Origin: Puffinus mauretanicus
Lineage: Eukaryota > Chordata > Aves > Procellariiformes > Procellariidae
NCBI GenBank assembly: GCA_023333565.1
Contig: JAJKFH010001548.1
Coordinates: 2,046,001 to 2,110,000, forward strand
Length of the DNA: 64,000 nucleotides
Direction: 5' to 3'
How positions within the stretch are numbered: position 1 is the stretch's first letter; every line of letters starts with the position of its first letter. A program made the position numbers and the translations under genes. Positions 1 to 12,290 of this stretch are shown piece after piece. The notes under the pieces were generated by a model. That model ran no database searches. It saw only the letters and a list, made by a program, of their open reading frames with translations, and was not told where the DNA came from.

Positions 1-969
1 AAGCCCCAAGTCTCTGGTCAGATCTTTGCCAAATGCTGGGGACTGTACAAATCCACATAAACCAATTTTGCTGGCCAAATCACATAGGTTGCCATTGATT
101 TCCCATCTCCGCCATAAAGTACATGAGTATTTTATTGGATATAGTCCTTTAATTTATGCCAAGTTCAGTTCATGTTCTCCCATTTTAATGTTGCATAGCC
201 AAATAAACATCTGTCAACAGCAGAGACAGAATGTAGACCACGTGCCCCTGAAAATATGTGAAGAGCAGATTCTGCTAGCTGAATTACTGGGATTGTCTCT
301 GTGAGATAGCAATAATGGAGGATAGTCTGACCCCACGCTCCAAATGGCAGTAGTGCGTTAACTCTATCATTATGCATGTTTCCTAACACGAATACTGGAT
401 TCTACTTTTAAATGTCAGAGCAGCCACGTGCTGTGTGCCCAGTTCAGAGCAATTCCTGTTGAGTTTAAGGGAAAATGCACACAGAGTTAAAGGACAGTAT
501 ATGGACTCCCCCAAAGTGCATGCATGAGAGCAGCATACTTTGACAGTTGTATATAAATTTAAGAAGTAGTGAGAATGGGTGAATGGTCTGCAATTAAGTA
601 GTGCAAATAGAAGGGTAGACTTGTAGAAACTTCGACTTACAGTTCTGAAATAGATAAGGTTAGTTGTAGCTGCTCTCACCTTACTGTTACTTTTGCCAGG
701 TTCTTTCTTTCTTGGGAGATCTCTAGAGCTCTAAACTGAAGTATGCTTAAGGATGCACCATTTACTAATTTGGTATGGCATTTTCGTATTTTTACTCTTT
801 TAAACTCGTCTCTTGTGCCCTCGTGTTTAACAAGGTTTGTTTTTTTTTAAAAAAAGAAAAAAAATGTGAATATGACATACTGTGTTTGTATCAATCATGT
901 ACTAGCGTTTACAAATCTGTTTTCACATCCTTTACAAAGTTCTGCCATATGAATAGCCTGCATTGCTGA
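1..969. other. AT-rich non-coding DNA
   Basis: No reading frame here resembles a known protein and the longest open stretches are under 100 codons. A short A/T-rich run lies near 840-870. I see no gene, RNA or repeat that I can name. Confidence 0.6.
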
Positions 970-1632
970 GAACGAGTCTAACTGAATATGAGTCAACAGT
1001 GTGCCCTGGCAGCCAAAAGGGCCAAGCACGTCCTGGGGTGCATCGAGCACAGCACAGCTAGCCAGCTGAGGAAGGTGACTGTCCCACTCTACACTGCACT
1101 GGTGCGGCCTCAAGTACGGTGCACAGTTTTGGATGCCTCAATGTAAGAAGGACATCAAACTATTAGAGAGTGTCCAGAGGAGGGCAACCAAGATGGTGAA
1201 GGGTCTCGAGGGCAAGACTTAGAAGGAGCGGCTGAGGTCACTTGGTTTGTTCAGCTTGGAGAAAAGAAGACTGAGGGGGGACCTCATGGCAGTCTACACC
1301 TTCCTCAAGGTGGGCAGCGGAGGGGGAGGTGCTGATCTTCTCTCTCTGGTGACCAGCGACAGGACACAAGGAAATGGAATGAAGCTACGCCAGGGGAAGT
1401 TCAGACTGGACATTAGGGAAAGATTCTTCACTGAGAGGGTGGTCGGTCACTGGAACAGGCTCCCCAGGGAAGTGGTCACAGCACCAAGCCTGTCAGAGTT
1501 CAAGGAGTGTCTGGACAACACTCTTAGTCATACGGTTTAGTGCTAGATAGTGCTGCGAGGAGCAGGGAGTTGGCCTTGATGATCCTTATGGGTCCCTTCC
1601 AACTCGAAATGTTCTATGATTCTATGATTCTA
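970..1632 (+). mobile_element. CR1 LINE fragment, 3' end
   Basis: This is a 5'-truncated CR1 non-LTR retrotransposon in sense orientation. The translated remnant of the ORF2 C-terminus is recognisable ([10 protein letters not shown] near 1255-1285, [10 protein letters not shown] near 1449-1478), but a stop and frame shifts break it between about 1140 and 1250. It ends in the CR1 3' UTR (GGGTCCCTTCCAACTC near 1590) and two or three ATTCTATG-type octamers, the usual CR1 terminus. It is a dead copy. The family is diagnostic of birds and other reptiles. Confidence 0.93.
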
Positions 1633-3600
1633 ACTATTTCAAGGAGACAAAATCTGTATTAGGTATTAAGGGATACTAGGGGTGAGTGGAGGGAGGTAAG
1701 CAGTATCTTCCATAGAGAACCAGTATTCTCCTTTTCTCTCACAGATTAACTAGAGAAGTTTAACTGAAGAGCTCTTCTTGTGACAGCCCCAGGCCCTTTT
1801 CTCCCAGGCACCTTTCTCAAGAGACTAGAGGGATCATTATGAAATACTGATTTCTTGTCTTTTAGTCAGAGGAGGAAGCTGTCTGAAGTACAGTTCTTAC
1901 CACAAGTCTACTGCATTTTTGCTCCGTGGAGCAACAACGGCCTTTTCCTTTGTACCTAAGGTTCTTTGAGGATACTTCTTCACCTGGCTTAAATTCATTC
2001 TTATTTGGGTTAATTTCTCTTAATAGTCACAAAGAGACTCTTCTCAAAGCTTATAAGACTTATATTACTAAAGTCTGCTTTAACCCTGGCTTTGTCATTC
2101 CCTTTTCAATGAGTATTCAAGTGACAACAAAATCACTGGATTCTTTTGTTATAGATGGTTTCCAGAATCTTTTCCTAGTTCCTCACTTGCCTCAAAGGAC
2201 AGTCCTCTTGTTCTGCAACCAAATGGCAAAAAAATCACAAGCCTCTCCCCCACCTTAAGCTCATGCTAAAAGGATGCGAACACTCTACTGTGTCTAAAGG
2301 CTTTGCTATAAAAATTTTCATACTCAAGCTGGGGTAGATCAGTTGTTCGAACTTTAGTGCCAAGGACCCCATTAACTATAGAGAAAATGTAAGCCAAATC
2401 TTAATACTTGCACTTCCTGAAGTCAACTTTAGCTTTCTAAACAGGACACTGACTGACTGAACTTGCCAATGGCTTCAAGTTATAGAATCTGGTTTTGAAA
2501 GAATAGCCATTGATGTGTTACTCTAAATAGCAGACTAGTCAAGAAATTAAGACCTTACTAGCACTTTAAATACATAAAAGTGCTTTCCTTTATTTTACAG
2601 TTTTCTAATTCTTCCGACATAGGTTTTCATTTAGCATTTAGATATTTTAGCAATATCTGGCATTTTCACTGGCTTCTATGTTTTAAATATTTTACTCCTG
2701 TGCCCAGTAGGAATAACAGTGTGCTCCCTGTTTAATTTGTCTGTACAGTCCTTTTTAATAAATGTTTGTTTCATGTCATGCTTTCTTCCTGTAGAGTATT
2801 TCCACATCTGTTATTTGCTTATGCTACTGAGAAGCAGCCACATCCCAAAAGGTAAACCCCAGCTCTCTCATTTTACAGGGTGCAATTAGCCACAATTCTG
2901 TTATACCCTTATAGAAACTTTATGGAGATAAATATGGGGAAAGAGATATTCATTCTAAGGAGCTTTAGAAAATAGAAAGGAAAAGGAGTTAGCAAGACAG
3001 GTTTTAACCTAGCCAAACTTCTCGGTCACATTTCCACACCACAGACCTGTGTGCTTAAGCTCCAACATTTCTGCATCTGCGGAAAAGTCACAGAAACAGT
3101 GTCTAATTCCCCAAGCCAGCTACTTCTGAAACAAACCTATCCTCTGTTACCACTGGCTACTAACACTGAAACTGGATAGTTTGCATGCATAAAGATGCCT
3201 AATTTACATTTGCAGGTGTCCAGTTATGAAACTCAGACACAGAAAAATATCAAGGAAATCATGTCCCTCTGCTGCAGTTCAACCACTGAAAGCTCTGACT
3301 GGGGCGTTTATTTCCGTTTGTGACCAATTCACAGAGCTTCAGCTTGAACTAGTCAATTTAAACTAATTCAAAACAAACCACTCTTAGGTGGGAACAAGTC
3401 TTACTCAGACAGGTTTCAGTTTAAAGAAGAGAGTCATATCCAACACCTTCTGTCAGGTGCTAGATTGCCAAGAGGCCAAAACCCAGATGTATTCTTCACA
3501 ATTCTTTACTACTGAGGAACCTCCTGTTTTGTTTTGCTTTCTAAAGTTAAACTGGAAGCAGCAAGAGACATGATTCCCTCTCTGATTTAAGGGAGGGGAT
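1633..3600. other. Non-coding, no feature recognised
   Basis: AT-rich sequence lies between two CR1 fragments. A 110-codon open frame at 1926-2258 has no recognisable motif and is probably chance. No convincing splice pairs or RNA genes were seen. Confidence 0.5.
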
Positions 3601-4512
3601 AGAATCATAGAATCATAGAATCAGTAAGGTTGGAAAAGACCTCTAAGATCATCGAGTCCAACCGTCAATCCAACACACCATGCCCACTACACCATGTCCC
3701 TAAGGGCCTCATCTACACGTCTTTTAAATACCTCCAGGGATGGTGACTCTACCCTTCCCTGGGCAGCCTGTTCCAAGGCCTGACCACTCTTTCAGTAAAG
3801 AAATTTCTCCTAATGTCCAATCTAAACCTCCCTTGGCGCAACTTGAGGCCATTTCCTCTTGTCCTATCGTGTTACTTGGGAGAAGAGACCAACACCCACC
3901 TCGCTACAACCTCCTTTCAGGGAGTTGTAGAGCGCGATGAGGTCTCCCCTCAGCCTCCTCTTCTCCAGGCTGAACACCCCCAGTTCCCTCAGCCGCTCCC
4001 CATCAGACTTGTGCTCCAGGCCCTTCACCAGCTCCGTTGCCCTCCTCTGGACAGCCAGCACCTCCATGTCATGCTTTGTAGTGGGGGCCCAGAACTGAAC
4101 ACAGTATTCAGTGCGGCCTCACCAGTGCACCCGTGGGGAGCCACGATCCCCTCCTACTCCTGCTGGCCACACTATTCCTAATACAGGCCAGGATGCCATT
4201 GGCCTTCTTGGCCACCTGAGCACACTGCCGGCTCATGTTCAGCCGACTGTCAACCAGCACCCCAGGTCCTTTTCCTCCGGGCAGCTTTCCAGCCACTCTT
4301 CCCCAAGCCTGTAGCGTTGCCTGGGGTTGTTGTGGCCGAAGTGCAGGACCCGGCACTTGGCCTTGTTGAACCTCATACATTGGCCTCAGCCCATTGATCC
4401 AGCCTGTCCAGGTCCCTCTGCAGAGCCTTCCTACCCTCCAGCAGATCAACACTCCCGCCCAGCTTGGTGTCATCTGCAAACTTACTGAGGGAGCACTCGA
4501 TCCCCTCGATAG
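3601..4512 (-). mobile_element. CR1 LINE fragment, antisense
   Basis: A CR1 fragment in reverse orientation begins with the inverted octamer tail (AGAATCATAGAATCATAGAA) at 3601. The minus-strand translation shows the CR1 ORF2 C-terminal region, including [20 protein letters not shown] near 3900-3960 and an upstream stretch ([20 protein letters not shown]) near 4180-4240, now in different frames. It is 5'-truncated within the reverse transcriptase region. A different CR1 subfamily from the 970 copy is likely from its diverged 3' UTR. Confidence 0.92.
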
Positions 4513-7190
4513 CTGTCTTCCAAACAGCCCTGCTTTGCCATTAGGAGATTATATCTTCTGCTAGTGCTTGCTGGAAATTACTTCTCTCAACAAACTAGTG
4601 ACTGAGGAACGTATGGGAGCACTCCCTAACCCAGCTCTGTCAGGAAAGCCCACATACGATGTACGCTGCCAGTAGAGGAGGTAACCTACTACAAGGGAAT
4701 GAAAACAGTTCTGAGAAATAACCTACTCCATTGGCATACCTGGGTTCAGAGAAGAATGTCTGCCCCAGACCTCACAGAGCTCAGAACCTGAGCTTGGTTA
4801 AATATAAGCAGCACGATTTTTTTTCCATCAGTACTGTCTTCAAACACACAAACCACAAAACCTAACGACTGCCGTAATCTTCGTTTGTACCATGACAGCC
4901 ATCCCAAGATAAGAGAAATTATTTTGATTTCTGATGATTTTGTTTACTGCCACCTGAATTGTGCAAACTTTGAAACATCCTGCACTAATCTCTGTTCATC
5001 CAGCTGCTCTTTTCAGTTCCTTAATCCTAACCCCAGCTGTAACATTACTTATAACATTAGTCACACAGCTAATGCACTGATTCATACCTTCCTAAGAACT
5101 AACCCTGAAATATTCCCTATAACCGACATCAGCTTCCATCATATTCTCCTGAGCTTAGCAAGATCCTGCAGTAAAATGAGCTCTCAAACCCCTGATCTTC
5201 TTAACTCTAATATTAAAGTGTAGCATTAAAAATCGCCTATTTCAAGGGGCGGGGGGGGGAAGGCACTGAAGCCTGTACCAGCCTTAAATCCACTCCTTAA
5301 AAATTTCTACTATTGTGCTCTTCAGCCTTTACTCTCACTAACCATACTCTAACTTCCCTCTCTTCCCAGAAACCAGTAAAAAACCAAAAGATCAGCAATA
5401 TCTACTTATTTGTGACCCACTGAAGATCTTCAGTGTCTTGCAGTACTTGAGTTTTTCTATTTATTCTGTCCCACTGCCTAATTCTTTGTTCTTTGCCCTC
5501 CTTTAATTGACACTGGTTTATATGTTTGTCATTGAGACAAAATTGCCCTGACCACGTAACAATAACTGAATCCAGTAGACCACAGTAGCTCTCACGATGA
5601 GGAGGGAAGGAGAATACTGGAAATACAGCCTTTTTTTCGCTACAGTCAAAACGGTAATTTGTACAGACAAATTTTAAAGACTCATTTTCTGAATGGAAAC
5701 AGAGCTTTAGAAGGGCTTTTTTTCTGTTCCCGATGCACGCAAACTTCTATCACAGTATAGACATTACATGTATGTAGTTAGAAGAGATGTTTTCTTACAC
5801 AGGTTTTCTCTAAGAGGTCTGCAGCATCTTAGTTCTGTTAGTTTGCTATTCTGATCAAGCATTCAGACTGAAGTTGCATTTCCAATGGTTTAAGCTTCAA
5901 AATTAATTCCACTTAATATAAACATCATTAAATACATAGTCTCATCTGTGATATAAACCTCATTTAATTCAGCTAAACACCAGTACAGTCATCTGTGTTG
6001 AAGCTCTGAGTAATGGATGAAAATTGCACATTTCTGTGTCCATTTTCCTGGAAAACTACCGTCCTCTGCATCCTTATTTCCATCTTTTTTCCCCTAATTT
6101 ACCTAAAGAGATCCACAAATAGTCTCCGTTTTTCAGACAAATGTCATCACTGTTTGGTTTGTTTTCATTCATATTTGTAAGAAAATAATAAAAACTAAAA
6201 AGTTTGAATCAGTGAGCAAACTTGGTTCTGTCACAGCTCCAAGCAGCTTCTGGTGTTCTTTTGCTCAGTACTCCCTCTCAAACTTCCATATAGAAACACT
6301 TAACTCGCATTTCTTTCAATGCTTAACTGCCTAGAAGAGCGATAGCACTTAACTAATTTCTGCTGTTTTAAACCTATTACCTTTTTGATACGTCTCCTAT
6401 ACTTGGATGCTTGCCTCAAAGAAAACGACTGAAATGAACTACTGTATTACTACGTCCAGCTCCTTCTCTTTAAGTGTCCTCCTTTGGAGGATTACCCTGC
6501 AAAACAAAGCAAAAAGAATGTTGAGACCAGTTAGGCTATCATACTTTCAGAGAGCTTTTCCAAAGCTTTAACTGTGATTGATGGAATAACTTCTCAATAC
6601 ACAAAGCTACAAAATTCTGTTACTGAAGCCTAAATAGTTTGCTTTAGGTTAACTGCTTGGCATGTTCTGTTGTTCTTGGGGGTTTTTGTTTGGTTGGTTG
6701 GTTTGTTTTTAAAGCTTCACATGTGCTCCATGATCTGCTGGGCCAGAGCACCAGATATCTATAGTTCCTTCTGCTTTTACAACACTTGTGTTATTTAAAG
6801 TTGGTAATTAATAGTGCCCATTATCCCATCAGCTGGAGTAACACACTTCTCCTTCCCCAAGGACGTGCCTAAAACCCATGCTGTGTCCTGCAGCATGGCT
6901 GAGATTTCTCATAGTCCTTCAGTGTTCTCTTTGGCTCTTCCTGACCCTTTTATTTTCTTAGGCTATTCCTTAGCTTGAAATTTTATCTTCATGTTCCCCT
7001 TAAGGATTTTGCAATGTGATACTATACCAGACCGGGAACATTTAGAGAGTTATATAGACAGAGTGTTCTGAAAGACGGCTTGGAAGAAAAAGACAAAAAC
7101 CAACCAACCAACCAAGCAAATATCATCTATGAATCCACCCATCATCTTGTTTACCAAAATATCCTGAAAATTCCTTTCTCTCCATTAGGA
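4513..7190. other. Non-coding AT-rich DNA
   Basis: I recognise no gene. A minus-strand segment at about 6386-6498 has a polypyrimidine tract with AG on one side and a GTAATA donor-like site on the other, but all three frames contain stops, so at best it is a UTR or lncRNA exon. A G run near 5250 and a GGTTGGTTGGTTTG repeat near 6690 are simple sequence. Confidence 0.5.
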
Positions 7191-7840
7191 AAAAAAAAAA
7201 GGGATTGGGGGGGGGGGGGCCGGGACGCGGGGCGGGGGGATAACACAGATGACATGTAATATCCATTAGAAAACATTTCAGAAATCAATGTTGTTACTAA
7301 GAAACCCAAGGTGTTATGCTTAGCAGCAGGTAACTACACCGGGGGTTTGGGGGCAGGGTTTGAGGCCGGTGCAGGGGGTTGAGGTTAGCAGTGGATATGG
7401 GGCCACTGGGCGCGCTGGGGCAGGCACGGGGCTCAGAGCTTTTGGGGGGAGTGCCGAGTTCACTGCTACAACACGACCCTTGCCCTCCCCTGCCCCGGAA
7501 CCTTCCCAACACCATCTCAGCCCAGCCCACCTGCATCCACCAGCGCAAACGCTCTTGGCCCACGCCAGCCCTCCCCAGGTGGCACCTCACGAGGCAGCCA
7601 GTCCCAGACCGCTGCCAGCTGCCGGCCCACAGCAGCCCTGCTCGCCAGCGGGCACCCCGCACCCGCCGCTCCCTCGCGCGGGGCGGGGTGGACCTTCCCC
7701 GCACGCCGCAGGTGAAGTGCGTCACGGGCCTTGCCCCCACCGACGGGCCGATCGGGCCTCCGGCAGCACCCGCCCCACCAGCGGCACCCGCCGAAGTATT
7801 CCGAGCAACCCACCGCTACCCCGAACTGCCGAATACATTG
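7191..7840. other. GC-rich patch with poly-A/poly-G start
   Basis: A run of A then G at 7191-7220 is followed by about 500 bp of strongly GC- and CpG-rich sequence inside an otherwise AT-rich region. Several overlapping frames are open on both strands, which is expected from composition, and none looks like a known protein. It may be a small CpG island or an inserted GC-rich retrocopy; I cannot decide. Confidence 0.4.
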
Positions 7841-9190
7841 CGAGGTTAGACAAGGAGCTGCAAGTCAAAGCGATCTGCACAAAAGCCAGACTTGTTCGTA
7901 CAATCACAAAGGTATTTAGTTATTCTTACAGGTGCCAAAGGAAATAGGGAAATTAATCCCCATATGTCTAAAGGCTCCTACTCTGCCTTCCCACTTCTAC
8001 TACTCTCAGTCTTTCATGGCTCTCTTTTTGACCAGCTCCTCTCTCAGCTTGTAAGCATATACTCACCACTCCTCTACTGCAAAATCCATATTGGGCAACT
8101 CTGCACCCCTTCCTTTCAGTGAATTTCACATCTGGTGTCTCAGTTTGGGCACTGCAGCGTAAGGCGAAATTCTTTCTTCTCAGTCTCCAGTCTCCCAGTT
8201 TCTGTTCATAACTCCATCAAATATACAGGGCAAAAAAGGTTGTACCCAATGCCAGTAACTCACATCAGGAACTTGACCAACGCACTGGCATCATCCTGAC
8301 AAAGCTGCAGAAACAAACAAGTGAAACATACCCTTCTTTACTCCAGCTGTAATAAAGAAATCTTCAGAAGACAAAACAGGCTGATGAGATTCTGTTCTGG
8401 AGTCTTATTACAAATCGCAGCAGAACAAGACTGAGAATAGCATTGTGCATCAGGAGAAAGCTATATGGACTACAGCTGTAGTAACTATCCACACTAAAGT
8501 GTGTGGTATGGTTAAAATTCAAAATGCCAGACGTCAACATCCAGACTTTCTTTTCTCACAGAAGACATTCATACGTTACTGATATAATTCAAAATATTTT
8601 CATAAACAGGTAGTTTTGAGGCTTTTGCTGAGCTTCCTGCTCTCTGCTTTCTACTTGCCATAGATTCCCTGCCTGTAAGGGAATCCCTGCCTATAAGGGA
8701 ATCATGACATCAGTCTCTCCAGAGACAACAGCAAAAGTTTCTGAAAACAAACAGGTTACATTGCAAAGCACACAGAAAAACAGCTATTGAGAACTATGCG
8801 CAAATTAAAGAAAACCCACCTTTTCCAACTTGCATAGTTTTTCAGTGGACCAAAAATCATCTATCTTCTCAGGCATTTTAGTACCTACTCCATTCTAAAT
8901 ATCAGAGGAGGGTGGGGGAGAACCAGCATACAATTTAACTTCGGGGTCACTTGTAGATTCTTACATCTAGAAAAAAAAAACCCACAGAATTCAGAATTCA
9001 TGAAAAACTATGACTATTTACTGAGACGCCAACCGGGTAGCGGGCAGTAAGGGACAGCCAGTGCCCCAGGGTACCATAGGAGGAGCAAAATACAACGTAA
9101 ATCCAGGGATGTATTAGAAGTTCCCTGGAAGCATGTTTTGAACCTTACTAATAAAGTTCACTGAATTACATGAGGAGAGCACTAACAGAG
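7841..9190. other. Non-coding, no feature recognised
   Basis: Composition returns to AT-rich. A short direct repeat (CCCTGCCTGTAAGGGAAT and a near copy) lies near 8667-8703. No gene, RNA or known repeat is supported. Confidence 0.5.
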
Positions 9191-9786
9191 CGTTGCTCCG
9201 ACAGAAACCCTGGGGCAGGGCCACAGACGGACTGACCAGGCAGCCCCCGTTCCAGCTGTAAGACCCCCACTGAGCTCCCCAGGCGCCACTCCTGCCCAAG
9301 GCCCCGAGCAGCGGCCCCGTCGCCGGGCAGACGAGCGCCGCGGGCTCGGCGAGGAGGGGCCGCTCCCGCGCCGCTCCGCCCCTTCCCAGGGCCCCGCAGC
9401 TACCGCGCCGCGGACCACGCTGGAGGGATCCTCCCACCACCGCGGCACAGCCACAGCCACCAGCCCCACTTCGGGTCCTGCCGGGTCACCGAAACGCCAT
9501 CGAGACTGCTTGTCTGCAGAACGGCACTGCTGTCACCCGAACCGGGCAGCGGCGGCCCCGGACTGGGAGGGCGGGCGGGTCCTGTGCACTTGCCGATGGG
9601 CCCGGTTCAGGCTGCGCCCGTAGCTCGCCAGCCCCCGGAGAAACAACCGCGACGGAGCAGCCGCACCGGACCCAGCCACCGCTGAGGGAGCCCCCGCGGC
9701 CCTCGCTAGCGCTCCCCCGTGGAGCCTTCCGCTCACGCGCCACAGGCGCCCGCACGCCGGATATCACCGGGAAGCGCTTCCGGCAA

Positions 9787-9794
9787 TGACGTCA
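9787..9794. promoter_or_regulatory. CRE palindrome TGACGTCA
   Basis: A perfect 8-bp CREB/ATF site lies a few bases 3' of an ETS-type CTTCCGG, inside the CpG island. This arrangement is common near the start sites of TATA-less promoters. Confidence 0.6.
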
Positions 9795-9849
9795 GCACAG
9801 CAGGAACGGCTTCGGTACACGAGTGAGCTGGCACGCGCCCCAGCAGCCG

Positions 9850-10145
9850 GACTGGTCACTGCTGACCTCACGTGCTCAAAGCCCGGTACTGCAGCCTGCC
9901 GGCCGACGCACGCATGCGCAATGACGACTTATTTGGAGCAGTACTGCGCACGGCAGTACCACGCGCGCAGTGCAACCTGCCAGGTGCTCTGCTGCTGTGT
10001 CTTGATTGCAACGAAGGACTGCAGCCGCCGAGAGCACGCATGCGCAGTGTGGCCTGCCGCGCACTGCTGCCCTCGACTGAGTACACCGGGCACTGCCGCC
10101 GGCGGCGTGACGCATGCGCAGTACAGAGTGCCCGCACTGCGGCGC
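9850..10145 (+). repeat. Diverged NRF1-palindrome minisatellite
   Basis: Three CGCATGCGCA motifs (about 9911, 10037 and 10110) are interleaved with GTACTGCAGC or GGACTGCAGC segments. These two elements also define the ~79-bp monomer of the arrays at 15.6-16.0 and 42.8-44.6 kb. Here the spacing is irregular and the intervening sequence is strongly diverged, so this looks like an older relic of the same repeat family within a CpG island. Confidence 0.55.
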
Positions 10146-10635
10146 CTGCGGGCTTTCGGCGGCGCGCAGCTCACCGCCGTCTTCGCTGCTGCGCTGGTGT
10201 TTCGGTAGCGGGTCAGGCAACCGGCCGCTCCCGCCACCCCTTCCTGCCGTGTTCGCGGCAGGCGCAGGCGTCATGCCCGGGAGTAGCGCGGGAGCAGCGC
10301 GGGAGCGAGCGGGGGCGGGCGGCGCTCGGTGCTGAGGGCACGAGAACAGCGGTGACGCGAGCGCATCCGCGGGAGGAGTGCGGCCCGGCGGCGGCCGCTG
10401 CCTGCGGGCAGGGGTGCGGGGCGGGCTCGGCCCCGCCACGCTCAGCGCTGGGACACTCGGGGAAGACTTTCCCTTTTCCTTATCTCGCTTTTGGGTCCCG
10501 AAGGCTCTTCCCCAGCGTGGGCCTGTGCGCGCACAGGGCTCTTCGGACCCCCTGGAGCTGCGGGGAAGCAGATAGGCCCTGGAGCAGAATTTTGGCACGG
10601 CATCCCTGGGAGGAGGTCAGCTCGTTGTGGCAAGC

Positions 10636-10651
10636 ATGCCCAAGAGTGCTG
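10636..10651 (+). other. Possible first coding exon end with splice donor
   Basis: An ATG at 10636 opens a 16-nt coding stretch that meets a good donor (CTG|GTGAGC) at the downstream edge of the CpG island, where first-exon ends are expected. The next exon was not found. An AATAAA at 12539-12544 could end such a transcript. The product is unknown and this is a weak call. Confidence 0.25.
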
Positions 10652-11316
10652 GTGAGCAACATGAAAGTTTAAAACTGGTGAACTAAACAGATTTAAGGTA
10701 CTTTTGAGTAAGGGACAATTAGTGCAGCCCCAGCTTAGTTACCTGAGAACTGAGGAAACAAAAACAGAGGGGAAAGACATCCTTGGGCACTCTGAAGCTA
10801 CTTCTGTCCCTGCACACAAAACACGGGCACCGGCTAAACCAGGTGCTAATTAATTAAAACCTCCACTGAGCATCCACAAGCCTTGCACAGCTTGTACAGC
10901 TGCTCCAAAGCATAAGGATCCCCTGTCCCCGAGGCATCCACACACCACGCTGGGATCTGGATATTTCCAGCGCTGGCACAGCAGCCTGATGCCTTCTCCT
11001 CCTCAGGGACATAGTGGTCCCCTATGGCTCTTCTGGGATATGAGTTCCTCAGTGAGTTCCGTGATGCCTCTTTTGGGCTTCCCCGTGAGTTCTTTGCCAT
11101 CACCATCTCCTCCTGTGTTGTGCCCAAGCATTGGGCCAATCTGTGAGATACTTCCCGGTGAATGCTCAGGGTGGGATTTGCTTGCCAGAGGAAAAGGCTT
11201 TTGAGGCAGCATTAGTGACTGCGGGAATTGTCTTACTGGTTGTCATAAATGCTTCTCTCTCTCTCAGCAGGTACCACTTCCTTTAGAGAGGTGCTGGTTG
11301 GTGGTTATAGGTGCCA
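10652..11316. other. Non-coding, no feature recognised
   Basis: Mixed-composition sequence between the CpG island and the third CR1 fragment. A 97-codon minus-strand frame at 10846-11139 has no recognisable motif. No feature is supported. Confidence 0.45.
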
Positions 11317-12290
11317 TAGAATAGAATAGAATATTTCGGTTGGAAGGGATGTACAACGATCATCCAGTCCAACTGCCTGACCACTTCAGGGCTGACCAAA
11401 AGTTGAAGCATGTTACTAAGGGCATTGTCCAAGTGCCTCTTAAACACTGACAGCCGTGGGGCATCGACCACCTCTCTCCAGGGAGCCTGCTCCAGTGTTT
11501 GACTACCCTCTGGGTAAAGAAATGTTTCCTCATGCCAAGTCTGATCCTCCCCTGACGCAGCTTTGAGCCATTCCCAGGCGTCCTGTCCCTGGATCCCAGG
11601 GAGAAGAGCTCAGCACCTCCCTCTCCACGTCCCCTCCCCAGGAAGCTGCAGAGAGCAATGAGGTCGCCCCTCGGCCTCCTTCTCTCCAAAGGAGACAAAC
11701 CCAGAGTCCTCAGAGGACATGCCTTCCAGCCCTGTCATCAGCTTGGTTGCCCTCCTCTGGACGTGTTCAAGCACCTTAACATCCTTAAATGGTGGGGCCC
11801 AGCGCTGCACACAGTGCTCCAGATGAGGCCGCACCAACACTAAATACAGTGGGATAATCTCCGCTCTTGACCGGCTGGTCACGCTGTGTTTGATGCACCC
11901 CAGGATGTTTTGCTGCCAGGGCACACTGCTGACTCCTGTTGAGCCTGCTGCCCACCAGCACCCCCAGATCCCTTTCTGCAGGGCTGCTCTCCAGCCACTC
12001 CTCTCCCAATTTAGACTTGTGCCCGGTGTCACTTCCTCCCAGGTGCAGAATCCGGCATTTATGCTTGTTAAATGTCATGCTGTTGATGATTGCCCAATGC
12101 TCCAGTCTATCTAGATCCCTCTGCAAGGCCTCATGTCCCTCAAGAGAGTCAACAGCACTTCCCAGTTCGGTATTGTCAGTAAACTTGCTAATGGTGCATT
12201 CAACTCCTGCATCCAGATCATTGACAAATATATTGAACAGCACTCGCCCTAGGATTGAGCCCTGAGGAACACCGCTGGTGACTGGTCACC
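11317..12290 (-). mobile_element. CR1 LINE fragment with RT remnant, antisense
   Basis: This is the longest CR1 copy in the window. The tail at 11317-11335 is an ATAGA-type repeat, not the ATTCTATG octamer, pointing to another CR1 subfamily. On the minus strand the C-terminal part of the reverse transcriptase is readable from about 12243 (MLFNIFVNDLD near 12211-12243), followed by the thumb/connection region and the usual CR1 C-terminal motifs. The palm motif expected as FADD-like reads FTDN here. Two frame changes (around 11790 and 11610) break the frame. It is 5'-truncated and inactive. Confidence 0.93.

Larger units (their letters stand above)
9200..10651. promoter_or_regulatory. CpG-island promoter region
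   Basis: About 1.4 kb of GC- and CpG-dense DNA sits between AT-rich flanks. It contains an ETS-like CTTCCGG next to a perfect CRE (TGACGTCA, 9787-9794), several GCATGCGCA NRF1-type half-palindromes and GGGCGGGG-like Sp1 sites. This composition is typical of a housekeeping, possibly bidirectional, vertebrate promoter. Long open frames on both strands across it are a by-product of high GC and are not taken as genes. Confidence 0.65.

Noticed and set aside
9872..10672. 266-codon plus and 240-codon minus frames across the first CpG island
   Set aside because: Overlapping long frames on both strands in CpG-dense DNA, running through decayed minisatellite monomers and promoter motifs. This is composition, not coding.
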